The notes: generated by a model from the letters alone, not told the origin. DNA of 64,000 nt from Strobilurus pachycystidiatus (GCA_019915135.1 JAHLMK010000009.1:248001-312000), one strand, 5' to 3'; positions 21,134 through 32,928 are shown, counted from the stretch's first letter. Translations and numbers: made by a program.

Positions 21134-22400
21134 ATGTCGACGACGATCAACTTGTACCCGCCCTCCAAATTTTCGTTCAGTATCAAGAACGCGCAAACCG
21201 AAGAGGACCCTGTCTCCGCGCGCCTGCAGCGGCTGCAGAACAACACGATGACTTTCCGGGAAGGTGCAGACAGTGGCAGGCGACTACCTCAAGCTAGCCA
21301 TCCGAGGACGGATTCGAGGAGTGGGCACCGCCCAGACCACGGCAGACTTGCTCCTCCCGCCGTTGAAGAGGCTTGGAGAGCGACTGCCTCGCAGTAACAT
21401 TGAGGCGTACATTGAGGCGTCCATGGTGCGTGCTCGTGCTTGCTCTGTGGCCAGCCACACTGAATTGTACTGCAGGACTCCTTTGTCTCCGCACCCGTAA
21501 TCAAGCCAAAAGAGTGCAACCAGCTGTTTCTCGTTCACATGCCCAAAACAGTACATCCCCAATCTGCTCAGCGCCTATACGTGTTGACACGTCCCTGCAG
21601 AGGTCCTGGCTGTCCCAAAACATCAAAGCACTTGCTACCCCGCTGTATGATAGCGCTGCACGGTCTGTTGTCCCTCTGCCCGTACTCTACGCTCTGCTCA
21701 CCAACGAATTCGAGCAGATACGAACCGTTATTTACCGCAATTAAGCGCCATCCTACACTTGCTTCTGCGCTACAACTTCATCCATCCACGAAAGCATACA
21801 TTTGCTTGGCTTGCCGTCGACTATTCTGAGGTTGTGCCCTTTTTCATAGATCCCTAGCCGAGCGACTACCTCAAGCCGGGCGAGGACGAGATCAAGATTG
21901 ACAACCGCTCTAGACAGGCTCGCGCCGCCCGACATGGAGATGTTGGAGATGGTCCCGGAGAGCGACTAGGGAGATTGTATACTGCTACACGCGAGACGTT
22001 CGTGGTACGGTATAGCCTATTGTTTAAGTGGTCTTCCAGCGTCACCCTCAGTTCGTCTCTCATCACGTAATCAAGCCGAAATAGTGCAAGAACCTGTCCT
22101 CTTATTCAGATGCCCGAGCGCAGTACGCCCTCAATTTGTTCGGCGCCTAACCAAGTTGAAGCGTCTCGCAGTGCTTGACATGAAGGTACTGGCTATCCGA
22201 GCGCAGTACGTACTCGATTTGTTGGGCGCCTGTCAGTATCCATGTTGACGCGTCTTGCAGTGCCTAAAACATGAAGCCATTGGCTGTGCCACACCTTGAA
22301 CTGTCAGATAACACTGCGCCGTCTGTGGTCCCTTTGCCCGTATCCTTCGCTTTGCTCTTGAAACAAACAAACAGATAAGCGCTATCCCCCACTTGCCTGC
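21134..22400 (+). pseudogene. Decayed CFIm25 (NUDT21-type) gene with internal duplications
   Basis: Scattered pieces match the 25-kDa subunit of pre-mRNA cleavage factor Im, which binds UGUA in RNA through a Nudix fold. In order: MSTTINLYPPSKFSFSIKNA with VSARLQRLQ at 21134-21240; GDYLK near 21280; PKECNQLFLVHMP near 21505-21543; NIKALATPLYDSAARS near 21618-21665; then KPGEDEIK near 21873. A second round follows: KPK plus a stop near 22073, and NMKPLAVP with a VVPLP piece near 22269-22350. Words such as CAGTAC ... GGCGCCT occur three times (21550, 22110, 22206). Stops, shifts and repeated segments show a dead gene that underwent local duplication. A functional copy is presumably elsewhere. 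Confidence 0.65.
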
Positions 22401-23458
22401 GCGGTACGAACTTATCTATCGGCGAAGGTCGGTGTCCATCGGGTTTGTCACATTTCTCTCCGAGGCCGACATATTTAGCTCACATTTGCTCAGGTGGCGA
22501 TTGTAACGAACCCACCCCATCTTCCGAACCGAACCGTAACTGGACGCCATCTCGTTCGCTTACTTGATTATCCATGACGGCCTACATACGCTGTGTTTGT
22601 CTCCATGCATCTCGAGGCTATTAACTTCGCTCACACCTATTCACTTAGCCATGCTGTAACGCGTGCGGCCTATCCTATCAGCCAGAAACGAGCTGTCTCC
22701 ACAGGAGCTTGTCTACCCAGACGACGACGAGGGTAACCGACCGGCAGGTGGTCCGGAATGCGGTCAATGCCACAGCCGAATACAAATCATTTTCGAGAAC
22801 GAGCGGACGACAGGACCGCGACGAGGATGAGGACGCGGATTGATCCTGGGTGTGACGAGCACGCAGCCCACACACTCAAGGACAGCGGACAACAACGACG
22901 CAGACGAGGCCCTCGCATGCCCCCATCGACTGGCCCATGTACTCTCGAGAACGACACTGACAAGATGACAGACGCGTTGAAGGACCAAAATCGAGGTCGA
23001 GGATACTATCCTCAACAATGGCCGATGATGGCAAGATCACTCAGCGACGACGAATGAGGAGAGGTCCCTGGCAAATACCACACAATCACCGAGGAAACAC
23101 CAATCGAGGCGAGGATATTGCAATTGGTGGCGTGCTCTGGACAATGACAAGACTGCGACGAGGACGGTGAGACTGCGACGAGGACGAAGCGGACGAGATT
23201 GCGACGATGACGACGGGACTACGATGATGACGACGAGACCATGGACGGACCACGGACAAAACCTGGACAGCACCGAGACGCCCACTCTAAATGACAACAA
23301 GCCCACAAGCACGGGGATTTTGGTATATACTTCACTATTATATATTTGGAATTCATGCTCTTGCATATTCGCATTGAGTGATTTGGAACAAAGTAGTGAC
23401 GACAAGCAAGCAAACCGATACGAGAGATCTACGACCGACAGAACAGAACGTACAGAAC
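22401..23458. other. No supported gene; GAC/GACGAG-rich stretch
   Basis: Between about 23139 and 23245 there is a degenerate run of TGCGACGAGGAC and GATGACGAC words. No splice-consistent gene was found. Confidence 0.5.
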
Positions 23459-24910
23459 CTATATGATTTGACGGCACCACTCCTCTTGTCCCAAATCAAC
23501 ATACAGAGATCTGATATTGGGCAAATAGCGTACAACGGTCTCAAGAGCCATGCGCTGCACGAACTGGTCGAACAATTTTCCGCCCACTCCTGAGTCGGCC
23601 TCATAGTCCGCCTCGATGGTGACTTCTTGCAAGCCTCGCGCGGCGCCGAAGAGTACGAAGAGCTGATCTGGAAATACGATAGCGTCACCCCGTGTGTGCA
23701 GATGCAGGATCTTGAGCGGGCACTGCGATCGTTCCAGGAACGGCAAAATCTCCTCGAGGTGGTCGAGATGCTGCAGATGCAGTTCTTCGAGTAACGGGGC
23801 AGTGAAGTGAAACTGAGATATTGAATGCGATATGTCGAGGGAGATGTATCGAGCGGTCATGGAAACCGGCACGAGTGGGGGTTCGGGAAGGTATCCGACA
23901 GCCAATTTTGTGAACGTCATCGTAAATCTTTCAAGTCGCGATGCGTTGGCCAAGAGCCTATACACCTCGGGCATCACATTTGAGCCGATGCCGTACGCTG
24001 ACCATTGGACATCAATCAACTGAGAGAAGGGCAGATGAACGGTGTGCGTGTCGGTTTCGATGAGATGCACTCGCTGCAGCCGTGGTGCTGTTACGAAGGC
24101 ATCAATGTTGGACAGTATCTCACCGCCATGGGAAGTGTTCAAAGTGAGAGAAGACAATAATGGCAATCGTCCCTTCAGCACTGCGAGTGCAGAGAAGCGT
24201 GTATCTTCCGGAAGTTTTAGATGCACGTTCTTCCACCTCGGAGACGATCCAGAATCCAGCAAAATCTGTAGCCATGCGGCGTAATTGCCCATGTCCACAC
24301 GCTCGAGGTCCTCCTCGTATGTGAAGAAGGGATCAAAGTTTATGGATAAGGGATGATTGGAGGAGCGCTCAATCATTGTTTGGATCAAGGCATAAGCATT
24401 GCGAGGTCGTATGGTGAAGCCGCTGGGGAAATTCAAAGCCGACCATAGCGATGGTGTGGATAGCGTGATGTTCCGCCAAAGTTGACAGACTTGGCTGATC
24501 GCCCAAGACCTTTTCGACATGTCAAAGACATGTGCTTGTTCGTCGGCACAAGCCCAATGAAAGACCTCTGCGAGCGTCTCGACCGGGAACCGCCGCATAG
24601 CGGACAGAAGTCCACGAGACTGTCTTGCCATCCTTTGCAGCCTCTCCCTCTCTCTGCCAAGTCGTTCACGCTCCTTGTGCAAAAGTGAGAACGCAGCATT
24701 GACGCTGTCTAGCTCGGACTGGACGCGTCGCAGGTCCTCAAGCGTGTCTGGGAGGATTTCGTTTTGGACGATGGGTGCATCAGAATCGGAGGCAGGAGCG
24801 TTTGACATTGCCAGGGAATCATAAAGTTCCGACGAGAATCGTGGGGACGAGGATGGAAAACGATAGGGCACTCCGCAGGACCGACAATGGAAGGGAGCAG
24901 TTTCGGCCAT
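23459..24910 (-). CDS. F-box protein with coiled coil and LRR-like region, single exon
   Basis: This is a 483-residue intact frame. The N-terminus has a CRSCG pair, then an acidic linker. A coiled coil follows at about residues 58-95 (LRRVQSELDSVNAAFSLLHK, then an ERLGRERERL run). The F-box is at about 103-150 (LLSAMRRFPVETLAEVFHWA ... VCQLWRNITLSTPSLWSAL). The rest has leucine-rich strands including LLEELHLQHLDHLEEIL and CPLKILHLHTRG. This coiled coil plus F-box layout is the commonest F-box type in mushrooms. It presumably recruits an unknown substrate to an SCF ubiquitin ligase. The C-terminal third is duplicated as the relic at 4316-4753. Confidence 0.88.
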   Translation of the reverse strand: MAETAPFHCRSCGVPYRFPSSSPRFSSELYDSLAMSNAPASDSDAPIVQNEILPDTLEDLRRVQSELDSVNAAFSLLHKERERLGRERERLQRMARQSRGLLSAMRRFPVETLAEVFHWACADEQAHVFDMSKRSWAISQVCQLWRNITLSTPSLWSALNFPSGFTIRPRNAYALIQTMIERSSNHPLSINFDPFFTYEEDLERVDMGNYAAWLQILLDSGSSPRWKNVHLKLPEDTRFSALAVLKGRLPLLSSLTLNTSHGGEILSNIDAFVTAPRLQRVHLIETDTHTVHLPFSQLIDVQWSAYGIGSNVMPEVYRLLANASRLERFTMTFTKLAVGYLPEPPLVPVSMTARYISLDISHSISQFHFTAPLLEELHLQHLDHLEEILPFLERSQCPLKILHLHTRGDAIVFPDQLFVLFGAARGLQEVTIEADYEADSGVGGKLFDQFVQRMALETVVRYLPNIRSLYVDLGQEEWCRQII

Positions 24911-25463
24911 GATGGATTCTGCGTTTTCGTAAGTGACTGCATGTCAGTGCATGATAAACAAGGCCAAGGGCTGACATTCAAACTCAAAAGTTGGGATCTT
25001 TTGAACGCGGACTGGAAGGAATACGAAATGAACATTATCACACGGCGAACGAAGAGAGCAAACGTACTCAGGGACTCCACTGCGGTCGCGGGCAGCTGCA
25101 GTCGGAGGATCGAGGAGCTGATAGTAAGAGTCGAAGGCAATAAAAGAGATGGATCGTGATGCGTTTTCCGACCCTGACAGTCGGAAAGGGGAGCGGCGGC
25201 GGCGGAACAGATGCCGTTCGCTATTCCGCGGCACTTACATCTTGACCAAAGCTGACCTTGAACTGGAATTTAGCACTGATCTGACGCGTGCAAGAACGAA
25301 TTAGAGGCTTACAATACACTATGTGCTTGGTAGTACAGGGTAGAAGGTACAAATACAAGTGTGAGTTTCGAGAGTAACAGTAAAGTACAGTAATCAATGA
25401 ATCGGTTCGAGAATCGTGGTACAGATAGCCATGCAAAAAAAATTGTATCATAATCATTGATCA
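24911..25463. other. Intergenic, nothing supported
   Basis: The spacer lies between the F-box gene and the DUF4238-kinase gene, both on the minus strand. I see no RNA gene or repeat. Confidence 0.5.
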
Positions 25464-27605
25464 TTAGCCGCATGTATTGAGAATTCCAAGCACTTCTGTC
25501 ATCGGTGGACGAGCTCCAGGTTGCTCGTCCCAGCACCGCTCGAGCATAGCCAGAAAGGCCTCCCCATAACAGTCGGACCAGCCGTAAGGTGATCCCCAGT
25601 GAGGCTTCACCCGTCTGATGATATCGACCATCACAGCTTGATCGTTCTTCCTGGTCGGATATGGACGATGCCCAGTGATGATCTGGTATTCAGGTCAACG
25701 TGTCATTCGCAATCTACTACGAGACCATGAACGGACCTCCAAGCAAACAGAGGCAAAAGCATACACGTCGCTCGCCGTCGTCACCTGTGGAACTTGTCCC
25801 TCGTCCGACACCAGTGCATCAATGAGCTCCGGCGCCATCCAACGCATTGATCCAGCAAAGAACGACGAACAGACGAAATCTGAAAGGTCTGACATCACTT
25901 TGCTTAGCCCAAAGTCAGCGATGATGGCTTGGCCGTGTTGGTCGACGAGGATATTGCCGCCTTTCAGGTCGCCATGAACGATCGGTGGCTTGGACGAGTG
26001 AAGATATGACACGCCTGAAGCAATTTGTCGCAGCTGTAAGAATCAGTCAGCACTTGCCCTATCTTATGAATGGAAGTAAGGTATGAGCGTACCAAAGGTA
26101 TCCGGTCCGCATCCGGCTTGAAATCCCTCAAGTATTCCCCAACGGTACCGTTGTCGCACCACGCGGATACCATCCCAATGCCCGTCTTCGTGTTCACGAT
26201 CCCGAACAGCTGGCTCACGTTCCTATGACATAGATGGTGCCATGTCGCAACCTCCGTTTGTAACCTCTTCATCAACTTGTTCTTGACTGCAACCGCCATC
26301 GCTTGCCTCAGAAACTTGATGGCAACGACTCGTTCCTTCCTCTCCATTCTGTCATACCACTTTCCCTTGAAAACGTCGCTGAAGGCTCCGAATCCCGCGG
26401 CTTTATCCTCGGACTGAACGTCGTCCGTGAGGTCAATCACCGCGACGTCGCCCTTGACGATGAGCATCTTCGTCACGGTAGCCTTCGTATACCGTTGGCG
26501 GCAGCGTTGCTTCAGGCGGCTGTAGTCGATGAATTCGGTTGAGTCGCGGAAGCGAAACTCTTCGTATGATAGGATGGAGCGAAAGATGGAAATCAGGGAG
26601 GAAAAGTAGAGTCTTTCGCCATGTTCGCCAGTGGGGTCTGGATCGAGGGACATGGAGCTCAAGACCATGGCGTTACGGAGGTGGACGTCAATTTCGGATT
26701 CGTGGTCCACTGGCAACGACACCATTCCTGGGTCTGGCCATTTCTCGCGGTCGCTGCCGATGATGTAGATCGCCAAGGACGGGGTAATGGGGAAGAAGAA
26801 GGCGTCATCGATACATCTGCATGGAAGGTGAACTCGATTTGCCAAAAGGCGAGTGGACTTCCTACCCATCTAACCCAAACCTCTCATCCAACGTCCCAAA
26901 GCATCGGTCCGGGAGGAGGTACTCCTGCTCGTTGGCTGTAACACCTATGTACATATCGCCACCGCGCAGGATGTCCCAGCAAAACTTCTCGAGTACATCC
27001 GTGAACAGCGTCCTCGTGAATTTGGGATCACAGGCAGGGAGGTATTTTCTTTCGGAAGACAGAAAGTTGTCAATGGACTCGAAGAACGCCCTCCAAGTGA
27101 AATGCTGGAACACGTCGTTATACAGGAGGAGACGATTCGAGGTGGGGATGAACGTCGTATCAAGGATCTTTCGAATGGTGTCGACATATGCGGGACTGTT
27201 ACGGAAGCGGAGGAAGGAGAAGTATTTCAGCATGATATCGATCTTGGGGCGGTCGAGGGGAATGGAGGTCGCCTTATCATCGTGAACGGACTGGATGATC
27301 CGGTTGAGGATGACCTCTGTCTGACACTCCAATATCTGGAAACGACGACAAACGATATCGTAGGAACGCTTGGTGAAACCAAAGAGGGTGGAGGGATTGA
27401 CGCCGGCAAGGATCTGTTCCTGATGCAGACCGCCAGAGAGCGTCACCTCCGCCAAGTCGGTCGTGAATAGATCATAACGATGGACGGGACCGCTTGGACT
27501 AGATAGATTGAGCTTGGCCGATGGACAAAATATAAGCGCGCACCCATATGTCAACCAAAGCTTCTGGAGAAAACCCGGTGTATAAGGTGGAACATTTATA
27601 GACAT
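25464..27605 (-). CDS. DUF4238-like domain fused to a TKL-type protein kinase
   Basis: The minus-strand model is exons 27605-26866, 26816-26093, 26033-25737 and 25682-25464 with introns of 49, 59 and 54 bp, giving about 659 residues. Residues 1-310 resemble DUF4238: VPPYTPGFLQKLW, then ILECQTEVILNRIIQ, then a YLLPDRCFGTLDERFGLDG block joined across the first intron to DDAFFFPITPSLAIYIIG. The rest is a kinase: glycine loop GFGAFSDVFKG, VAIKFL lysine, HGDLKGGN catalytic loop (HGD in place of HRD), DFGLSK, and an APEL block with SDVYAFA. It ends with CWDEQPGARPPMTEVLGIL. All catalytic residues (K, D, N, D) are present. The role is unknown. A sensor-kinase arrangement is an inference. The true N-terminus may lie slightly upstream. 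Confidence 0.78.
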
Positions 27606-28012
27606 TCTGATGGAGGGCTACATGAGACGAAGCAACGAACGATGGGGAGGACGTACGGCTGCGCCGTAGAAAGACTGGCATCCCTGGTAGACACTAGCCA
27701 GCCCCGTAGCGGGTGATCGTATGAGGGTGGGACGAGAAAACTCGGGCCTTATGTACCTGAAGCACGGGGCGGTGTAGCGATGAACTGTATATCAGAAGTG
27801 GAGCGTCATGAACACGACTGCGTGGGCGAGCGATGATGCATGGCGGCCTGGACCCCGTCGTTGGAGCAGGCACTGACATTGACAGCGAGCAGGATGAGGC
27901 AGTGATGCCACTGATGGGATGATGACAAGGAACATTCGGACATCTCGTGACGCTAATGATGTTGGCATTGATTTTCCGATTCCTATTTATGTTTGTCTGT
28001 TTGCTTCATCTT
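27606..28012. other. Intergenic, nothing supported
   Basis: This 407-bp spacer lies between two minus-strand genes. It probably holds the promoter of the kinase gene. Confidence 0.5.
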
Positions 28013-29587
28013 TCACTGCGTAACTTTCTCGACGCCAGGAGGGAAGACATATCCACCTTGCCTTCGGACCTGAAGAATCTCGTCATTTCCTGCCATTGGA
28101 GGCGAGAGATATTAGCCGTACCTCATCGAAGACGTGCATTTCCAGTAGACTCTTGTTATGACCCCAAAGAGCACTCTCAAGCTTCCCGTCGCGAGCGCAT
28201 CGTGCAACTTCGTCTGCCTGGAAGTGCCAACCGCCTTGATCCGCATGAGCAACAACCTAACACGGCGCACTCAAAATCTCCACGTACCTCCATCGTATTC
28301 AAACACGCGTTTCTCCTCCTTCACCGACGCGCCCTTGGCATCATAGTACTCAACGGTAAATTCCTTCGAACAGAATATTGGTGGGCGAATAGTGATGACA
28401 CCCTTCTCGAAACGAATAGTGACGCCAGATTGGTGCGTGCTGGCATTCATGCTGCAGCTCAGAACAGCTTGAGCGCGGATATCGCCCTGGTCGAAATTCA
28501 AGGTGAAAGACGTGTTGCTATCCACGTTGGTGATGGGGGTCATCAGCATCGAACCAGCCACTGTGGGCATCGAGAGTTTGTTGCCCGGGTGTTCGTAAAG
28601 AGCCATGATAGCCTGGTATTTTCATGAGGTTACTTCGGAAGAACGGATCAGGGAAAGACGAACCCAGACTAACGGGTACGGGCCACTGGGTGGCGTATTA
28701 GCTGCAATACTCTATTCATACGATGAATACCCACAGGTCCAGCAAAGCTCCACCTCCAAGCGCGGGGTCGAGTATCCGGTGTGTCAAAGGCAAGTCTAGA
28801 GCAGAGATATAGATCACTTATTTAGGAACAATATGGAGCACTCACTCTTGATACCGAAGTCGCCGGACAGATCAGCTGTCAGCACAACTGGATCACCGAG
28901 TACGCCACTGTCTATGATCCGTTTGACCTCCAAGCTCAAGGGGTGGAATCGCGTCCAGACGGCCTCCATGAAGAAGACGCCATGCTCTTTGGCTGCAGTG
29001 ATGAGGGCCTTCAGCTCGAAGGAGTTGCACGTTACGGGCTTTTCGCAAAGGACGTGTTTCTTTGCCTTGATGGCGTCCAGGGCGTTTTGGTAGTGGTATG
29101 TGTGAGGTGTACCTGATGCAATGTTAAAGGTGACAGGACACGATCTTCCAAAAGGTTCACTCACCGATGTATATAGCGTCAACATCCTGTGAGTATTCTT
29201 TTAGATTGAAAGTGAGAAACATGGTGTTCAGCGCACCCTATCAGCGTAAACGTCTTCGTATGAACCGTACGCCTTGACGGCTTTATCGCCTCCAGCAACG
29301 TTATCGATGAATTTCTGCGCGGAGTCTGTGGATCGCGAGCCTACTGCGGCCACTTTGTGAACGACATCGTGTACATCGCGACTAATCGCGACTGTGCAGT
29401 CATTACCCTTAGATCGTCCACGCCAAACGCGATCACGTACGTGTGAGGGTCCACCAAGAGGTCCTGTCGGATTGCAAATCAGAAGGGAACCCAGACCACT
29501 AGGATGGTAGCTTACCTTGACGAAGCAGGTGGCTATCTTGCCCGTAGAGATTATGCCCCAGCGAAAGACGAGCGGTTCTGTGGTCAT
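28013..29587 (-). CDS. Gfo/Idh/MocA oxidoreductase (dihydrodiol / D-xylose 1-dehydrogenase type), ten exons
   Basis: The minus-strand exons are 29587-29516, 29463-29441, 29381-29237, 29186-29165, 29112-28846, 28795-28735, 28685-28664, 28612-28288, 28234-28122 and 28069-28013. The nine introns are 49-59 bp and all nine keep frame, giving 368 residues, a normal family length. The N-terminal Rossmann fold opens with FRWGIISTGKIA (NADP binding). KAYGSYEDVYA and DVDAIYIGTPHTYH follow, then the catalytic-lysine block HVLCEKPVTCN and FFMEAVWTRFHP. The C-terminal half has LDPALGGGALLDLGPYPLVW, the usual substrate-domain motif, and ends QGGYVFPPGVEKV. Family members oxidise D-xylose to xylonolactone or trans-dihydrodiols to catechols, with NADP. 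Which substrate applies here cannot be told. Cytosolic, as no signal peptide is seen. Confidence 0.9.
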
Positions 29588-29992
29588 GGTTCAGAAGGAA
29601 GGGCTCAACGAGGAAGCGATCACTGGCACGGACCGAACAATCCGGCGGAAAAAGAATTCTCCACATTGTCCGGCGGACCGTGCCGAGTATTTTCCTTTCC
29701 TTTTCACATACTCTAACTCTGAAAATCAACTCATTGTTTGACTTACCGAAGTCAAGAGGCAGACAGTAGATATGTTCTCAAGGTGTGACTTCAATCCTAC
29801 GTTCAATACTGAAAAAAAGACGACTAGGAAACTCGTAGAGCTCCCATCTCGGGCCATCCACCTTACCCCGGATTTGAATCCTCTATCTCGCCTTCCAAAA
29901 TCCTTGGAGGCGGCGGCGGTACCGGTGTCAAAAATCCCTCTGCCTCTTCTCTAAGCACCATCAATCCTGATTCCAGTTTGCCAGCTCACTAC
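29588..29992. other. Intergenic, nothing supported
   Basis: This 405-bp spacer lies between two minus-strand genes. No repeat or RNA was seen. Confidence 0.5.
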
Positions 29993-30807
29993 TCACCCAA
30001 AGACACCCCCAAGTAGCGCCTCAATCGCGTCTTCCTTCTCCCTCCACGCATAATCCTGCTCCGCTCTCAACCGACTCAGCTCATCCACGAGCGCGTCGTG
30101 CTGCTGTAGCACGTATCTGTGCTTCACCTTCATCATGAAGTACTGCACCATGTATGTTGACCGCCCCGGGCCGACAGTGGTATTCCAACGGTGGAGGTTG
30201 TCCTCCAAGTCAAACTCTAGTCGACTGGGGAAGGACAGAAGGCAGTGTAGTGGAAGGGTTGCGTTTCCCAAACTCGGTAAGATGCTACTTCCCGGTACTT
30301 ACGGCAGAATGCTTGAACCGCTGATGTTTGGCGAGAGCGTCACTCCGCCGGAAGCTCTTTCCACATCCTAAACAGTATTCTTGTGTATACAGAACTTGAA
30401 CTCGGCGTCAACTCTAACTCCGTACCTTGCATAGGGCACTCAAACGGCGTCTCCTTTGTATGGCTCCTCAGGTGGCCCAAGAGGGCAAATTGCGATATCG
30501 TAGGAACGCCGCGACGGGGGCAGGAAGCCCAGTCGCATGCGATCACGGTGTCGTCCACGATGTGGTCTGAACGCCAGCATTAGGACGATCATTTGAACAG
30601 AAAAATGACTACGTGTACGTGCCTCGGTGGATGTGCTCTGCGAGGGAAGGGATATTTGGATGTTTTTGGCCACAGTTACCCCATAGGCATGAGACCGCCT
30701 CCGAGTCGTTTCTTGTGGGGTCTCTTTGAGGAGTGAGAGAAAGAAATTTGTGGCGTACCTGCGGGAGGCGAGGAGTCGTCCTCTGAGACATCAGGTGGCG
30801 ACGACAT
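29993..30807 (-). CDS. C2H2 zinc-finger protein with coiled C-terminus, five exons
   Basis: The minus-strand model is exons 30807-30759, 30721-30623, 30566-30426, 30379-30303 and 30214-29993, giving about 195 residues. It opens with acidic MSSPPDVSEDDSSPPA. Three C2H2 fingers follow: CLWGNCGQKHPNIPSLAEHI; CDWASCPRRG ... LLGHLRSH with linker TKETPFEC; and YCLGCGKSFRRSDALAKHQR. The tail YMVQYFMMKVKHRY then AEQDYAWREKEDAIEALL is helical, probably coiled. The arrangement is loosely like fungal chromatin-remodeller zinc-finger subunits (Iec1-like), but that is weak. The second intron (30567-30622) needs a GC-AG border. The first is only 37 bp, so the first exon is the least certain part. An intron-free alternative start is ATG 30791. 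Confidence 0.68.
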
Positions 30808-31419
30808 GAGAGTAAGGTCCAAGATCCACCATCAATGAGAATGTTCAGGACTCGGAAGGATCGTCTATTCGAATCGAGATATGGAACATACCAGCATCAA
30901 AGCTCGTGTAAGTAACTGAATGATGATGATGGAAGTGTTAATTGAACTCTCCGAGTCTCCGCCCTCGCGTTGACGGGATATGCGTGCGGAGAGTTTGACT
31001 GACGACATCTTGACATATCTTTGAGCCTTGACCTCTACTTTACTTATAGTAGCCAGCAAGTCACGAGCCTGTATCTCACTGTCTACGGTGTGGGCAGTGG
31101 GCGTCGGCGCCGCATACATGTGGATCGAAGACTCGGCAAAGGAACATAACATCCACAAGGCAGACATGCGTTCGAAATGTATTGCTAGAAAAAAACACTG
31201 ACATTAGGCATCTTGATCCTCTCTATCGACAGGAAGGAAGGGAGGAAGTGTATTGCTCGCTACTTTAGTCGCAAAAGTTATGGCGGATCGGCACCTCGGC
31301 AACAGCCAACTCTTTGCGACCCCGCCGATCTGCCGACGTGCATGCATCACATGATGTTGAAATTACAGCAGTGAGCACAAGTTGAAGATCAGGGATGCGC
31401 ATCTGCACAAACGGCCACC
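30808..31419. other. Intergenic, divergent promoter region
   Basis: It separates the minus-strand zinc-finger gene from the plus-strand kinase gene, so it probably holds both promoters. A 100-residue minus-strand frame at 30865-31167 has no recognisable features. Confidence 0.5.
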
Positions 31420-32928
31420 ATGAGCAAAGAAGACTCCATTGCGGTAAGAGGCACTGTCTCCTTAGGATATCCACTACCATGTCATTAGATTGACTTCTCC
31501 CTGGACGAGACAAAAGTACGGCCGTGTACGGACGCGTTCGAACTTCCGAAGCGGTTGAAATTCTGGGACACGGTCGTACGCGGTTGGCTTCTAGATCGTG
31601 GTTATTCGCTGTACTTCTTACACCACTACGACGAAGAGACTGAGGACTACAGCGGCTGCAGTCCCGTGACCGAGACAGCTATCCCGGAACGCCCGACTGA
31701 CTTTCCGTATGGATATCAGGACCCTCTTCCTTCCATAATTCCCGACGAAATATCTGCTTATATTCCATATGAAGAGATCACTATGGTGCATGCCTCGTTT
31801 GCTATACCTTCCTTTCTGCGCTGACCCCGCACGACAGGGTCGTGTTGTCTTCGCACAGGACGCTGAGGGCCGACACGTGGCGATCAAACTTATTCGCGCA
31901 CATACTACTAATAGTGCCGAACACCGGTCATGTGGCATTATCTTTGAGGAGCAGAAGTTGCGGCCGGGCAATGTCATCCGAGGCATTGTTCCTATTCTGG
32001 ATCTTCTGCCGTTCGGTGGACATTGGCTGGTCGTGATGCCAAGGTAGGCAGCGGTGGAAGTGTTTCCTTAGCATAGACTCACACAACGGAGTTTCCAGGT
32101 GGGGTGACGGTATTTCGACGCCGTGGTTCAACAGTATGCGTGAGACTATGCTTGTAGTTCACGACCTCCTGCAAGGCTTGACATTTTTACATGACCATGG
32201 CATTTTCCATCGCGTACGAGGTGTTTTCTCGAGCCCAAAAGCTTCACTGACCTGGCCAATTATGCAAGGACATCGCCTATAGGAATACAGTGCTGCGAGG
32301 TACGGGCTATACGACTTTGATATCTCGATTGTCCTTTCCCCGGGAAAGAGACACCGCTTGCCTCATAGTGTGTGGTCCATCTGCGGTGACATCCCAATCC
32401 CGGACTTGGCGCAGGGGGAACACGAAGCAGACCCATTTGCATACGATGTCGACTGCCTCGGTCAGCTTTTTTGTCAATTGTTTCAGGTGAGTAAGCTCTT
32501 TCACGATGATGCTCACTTACCAACAATGACTTCTTTGCATTGCCATGCAGCATCTTACTCCGCCTGCCCCGTTTCTTGCACCTCTTCTGGACCGTATGGT
32601 TACATGGAACGTCGAAGCGCGGTTTACGGCAAAGCAGGCACTCGAATTCTACGAATGCATGTACCCAACTCTCCGGGAAGAAGATCTGGAGGCTGTCCCA
32701 CCACCATGTCCGCACATGGGCATCGAAAACTACGATCGGTGGGCCGGTCTTCCGGAGGACTTCGTGAAAGCATGGGCGCACCTGCGTATACCACCACTGC
32801 CATTGTCGTGGAGGGTGCTACGTGCCATATGCAGAAATAATTACTGCGCTAGCGTCGTACGTACCACTAGACGGCTGTGGGGTTCGTTGCTTCGATTCCG
32901 AAGGGACTACACTGTACGGTTACATTGA
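31420..32928 (+). CDS. Diverged mushroom-type protein kinase, possibly broken in the catalytic loop
   Basis: The exons are 31420-31443, 31489-31785, 31838-32043, 32099-32213, then 32283-32486 and 32551-32928. This gives about 407 residues if the acceptor at 32282 is used. Motifs: RHVAIKLI lysine, EEQKLRPG glutamate, HDLLQGLTFLHDHGIFHR leading to the catalytic loop, YDFDIS in the DFG place, then DPFAYDVDCLGQLFC and LLDRMVTWNVEARFTAKQAL. The tail YDRWAGLPEDFVKAWAHLR is typical of this Agaricomycete family. The natural acceptor at 32268 gives HRDIAYRN but then shifts frame. The acceptor at 32282 keeps frame but removes the HRD aspartate. Either the kinase is inactive or a short deletion has broken it. 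Confidence 0.72.

Noticed and set aside
30722..30768. 47-bp version of the first zinc-finger intron ending CACAAG
   Set aside because: It breaks the reading frame into the first finger. The 37-bp version or an intron-free start keeps it.
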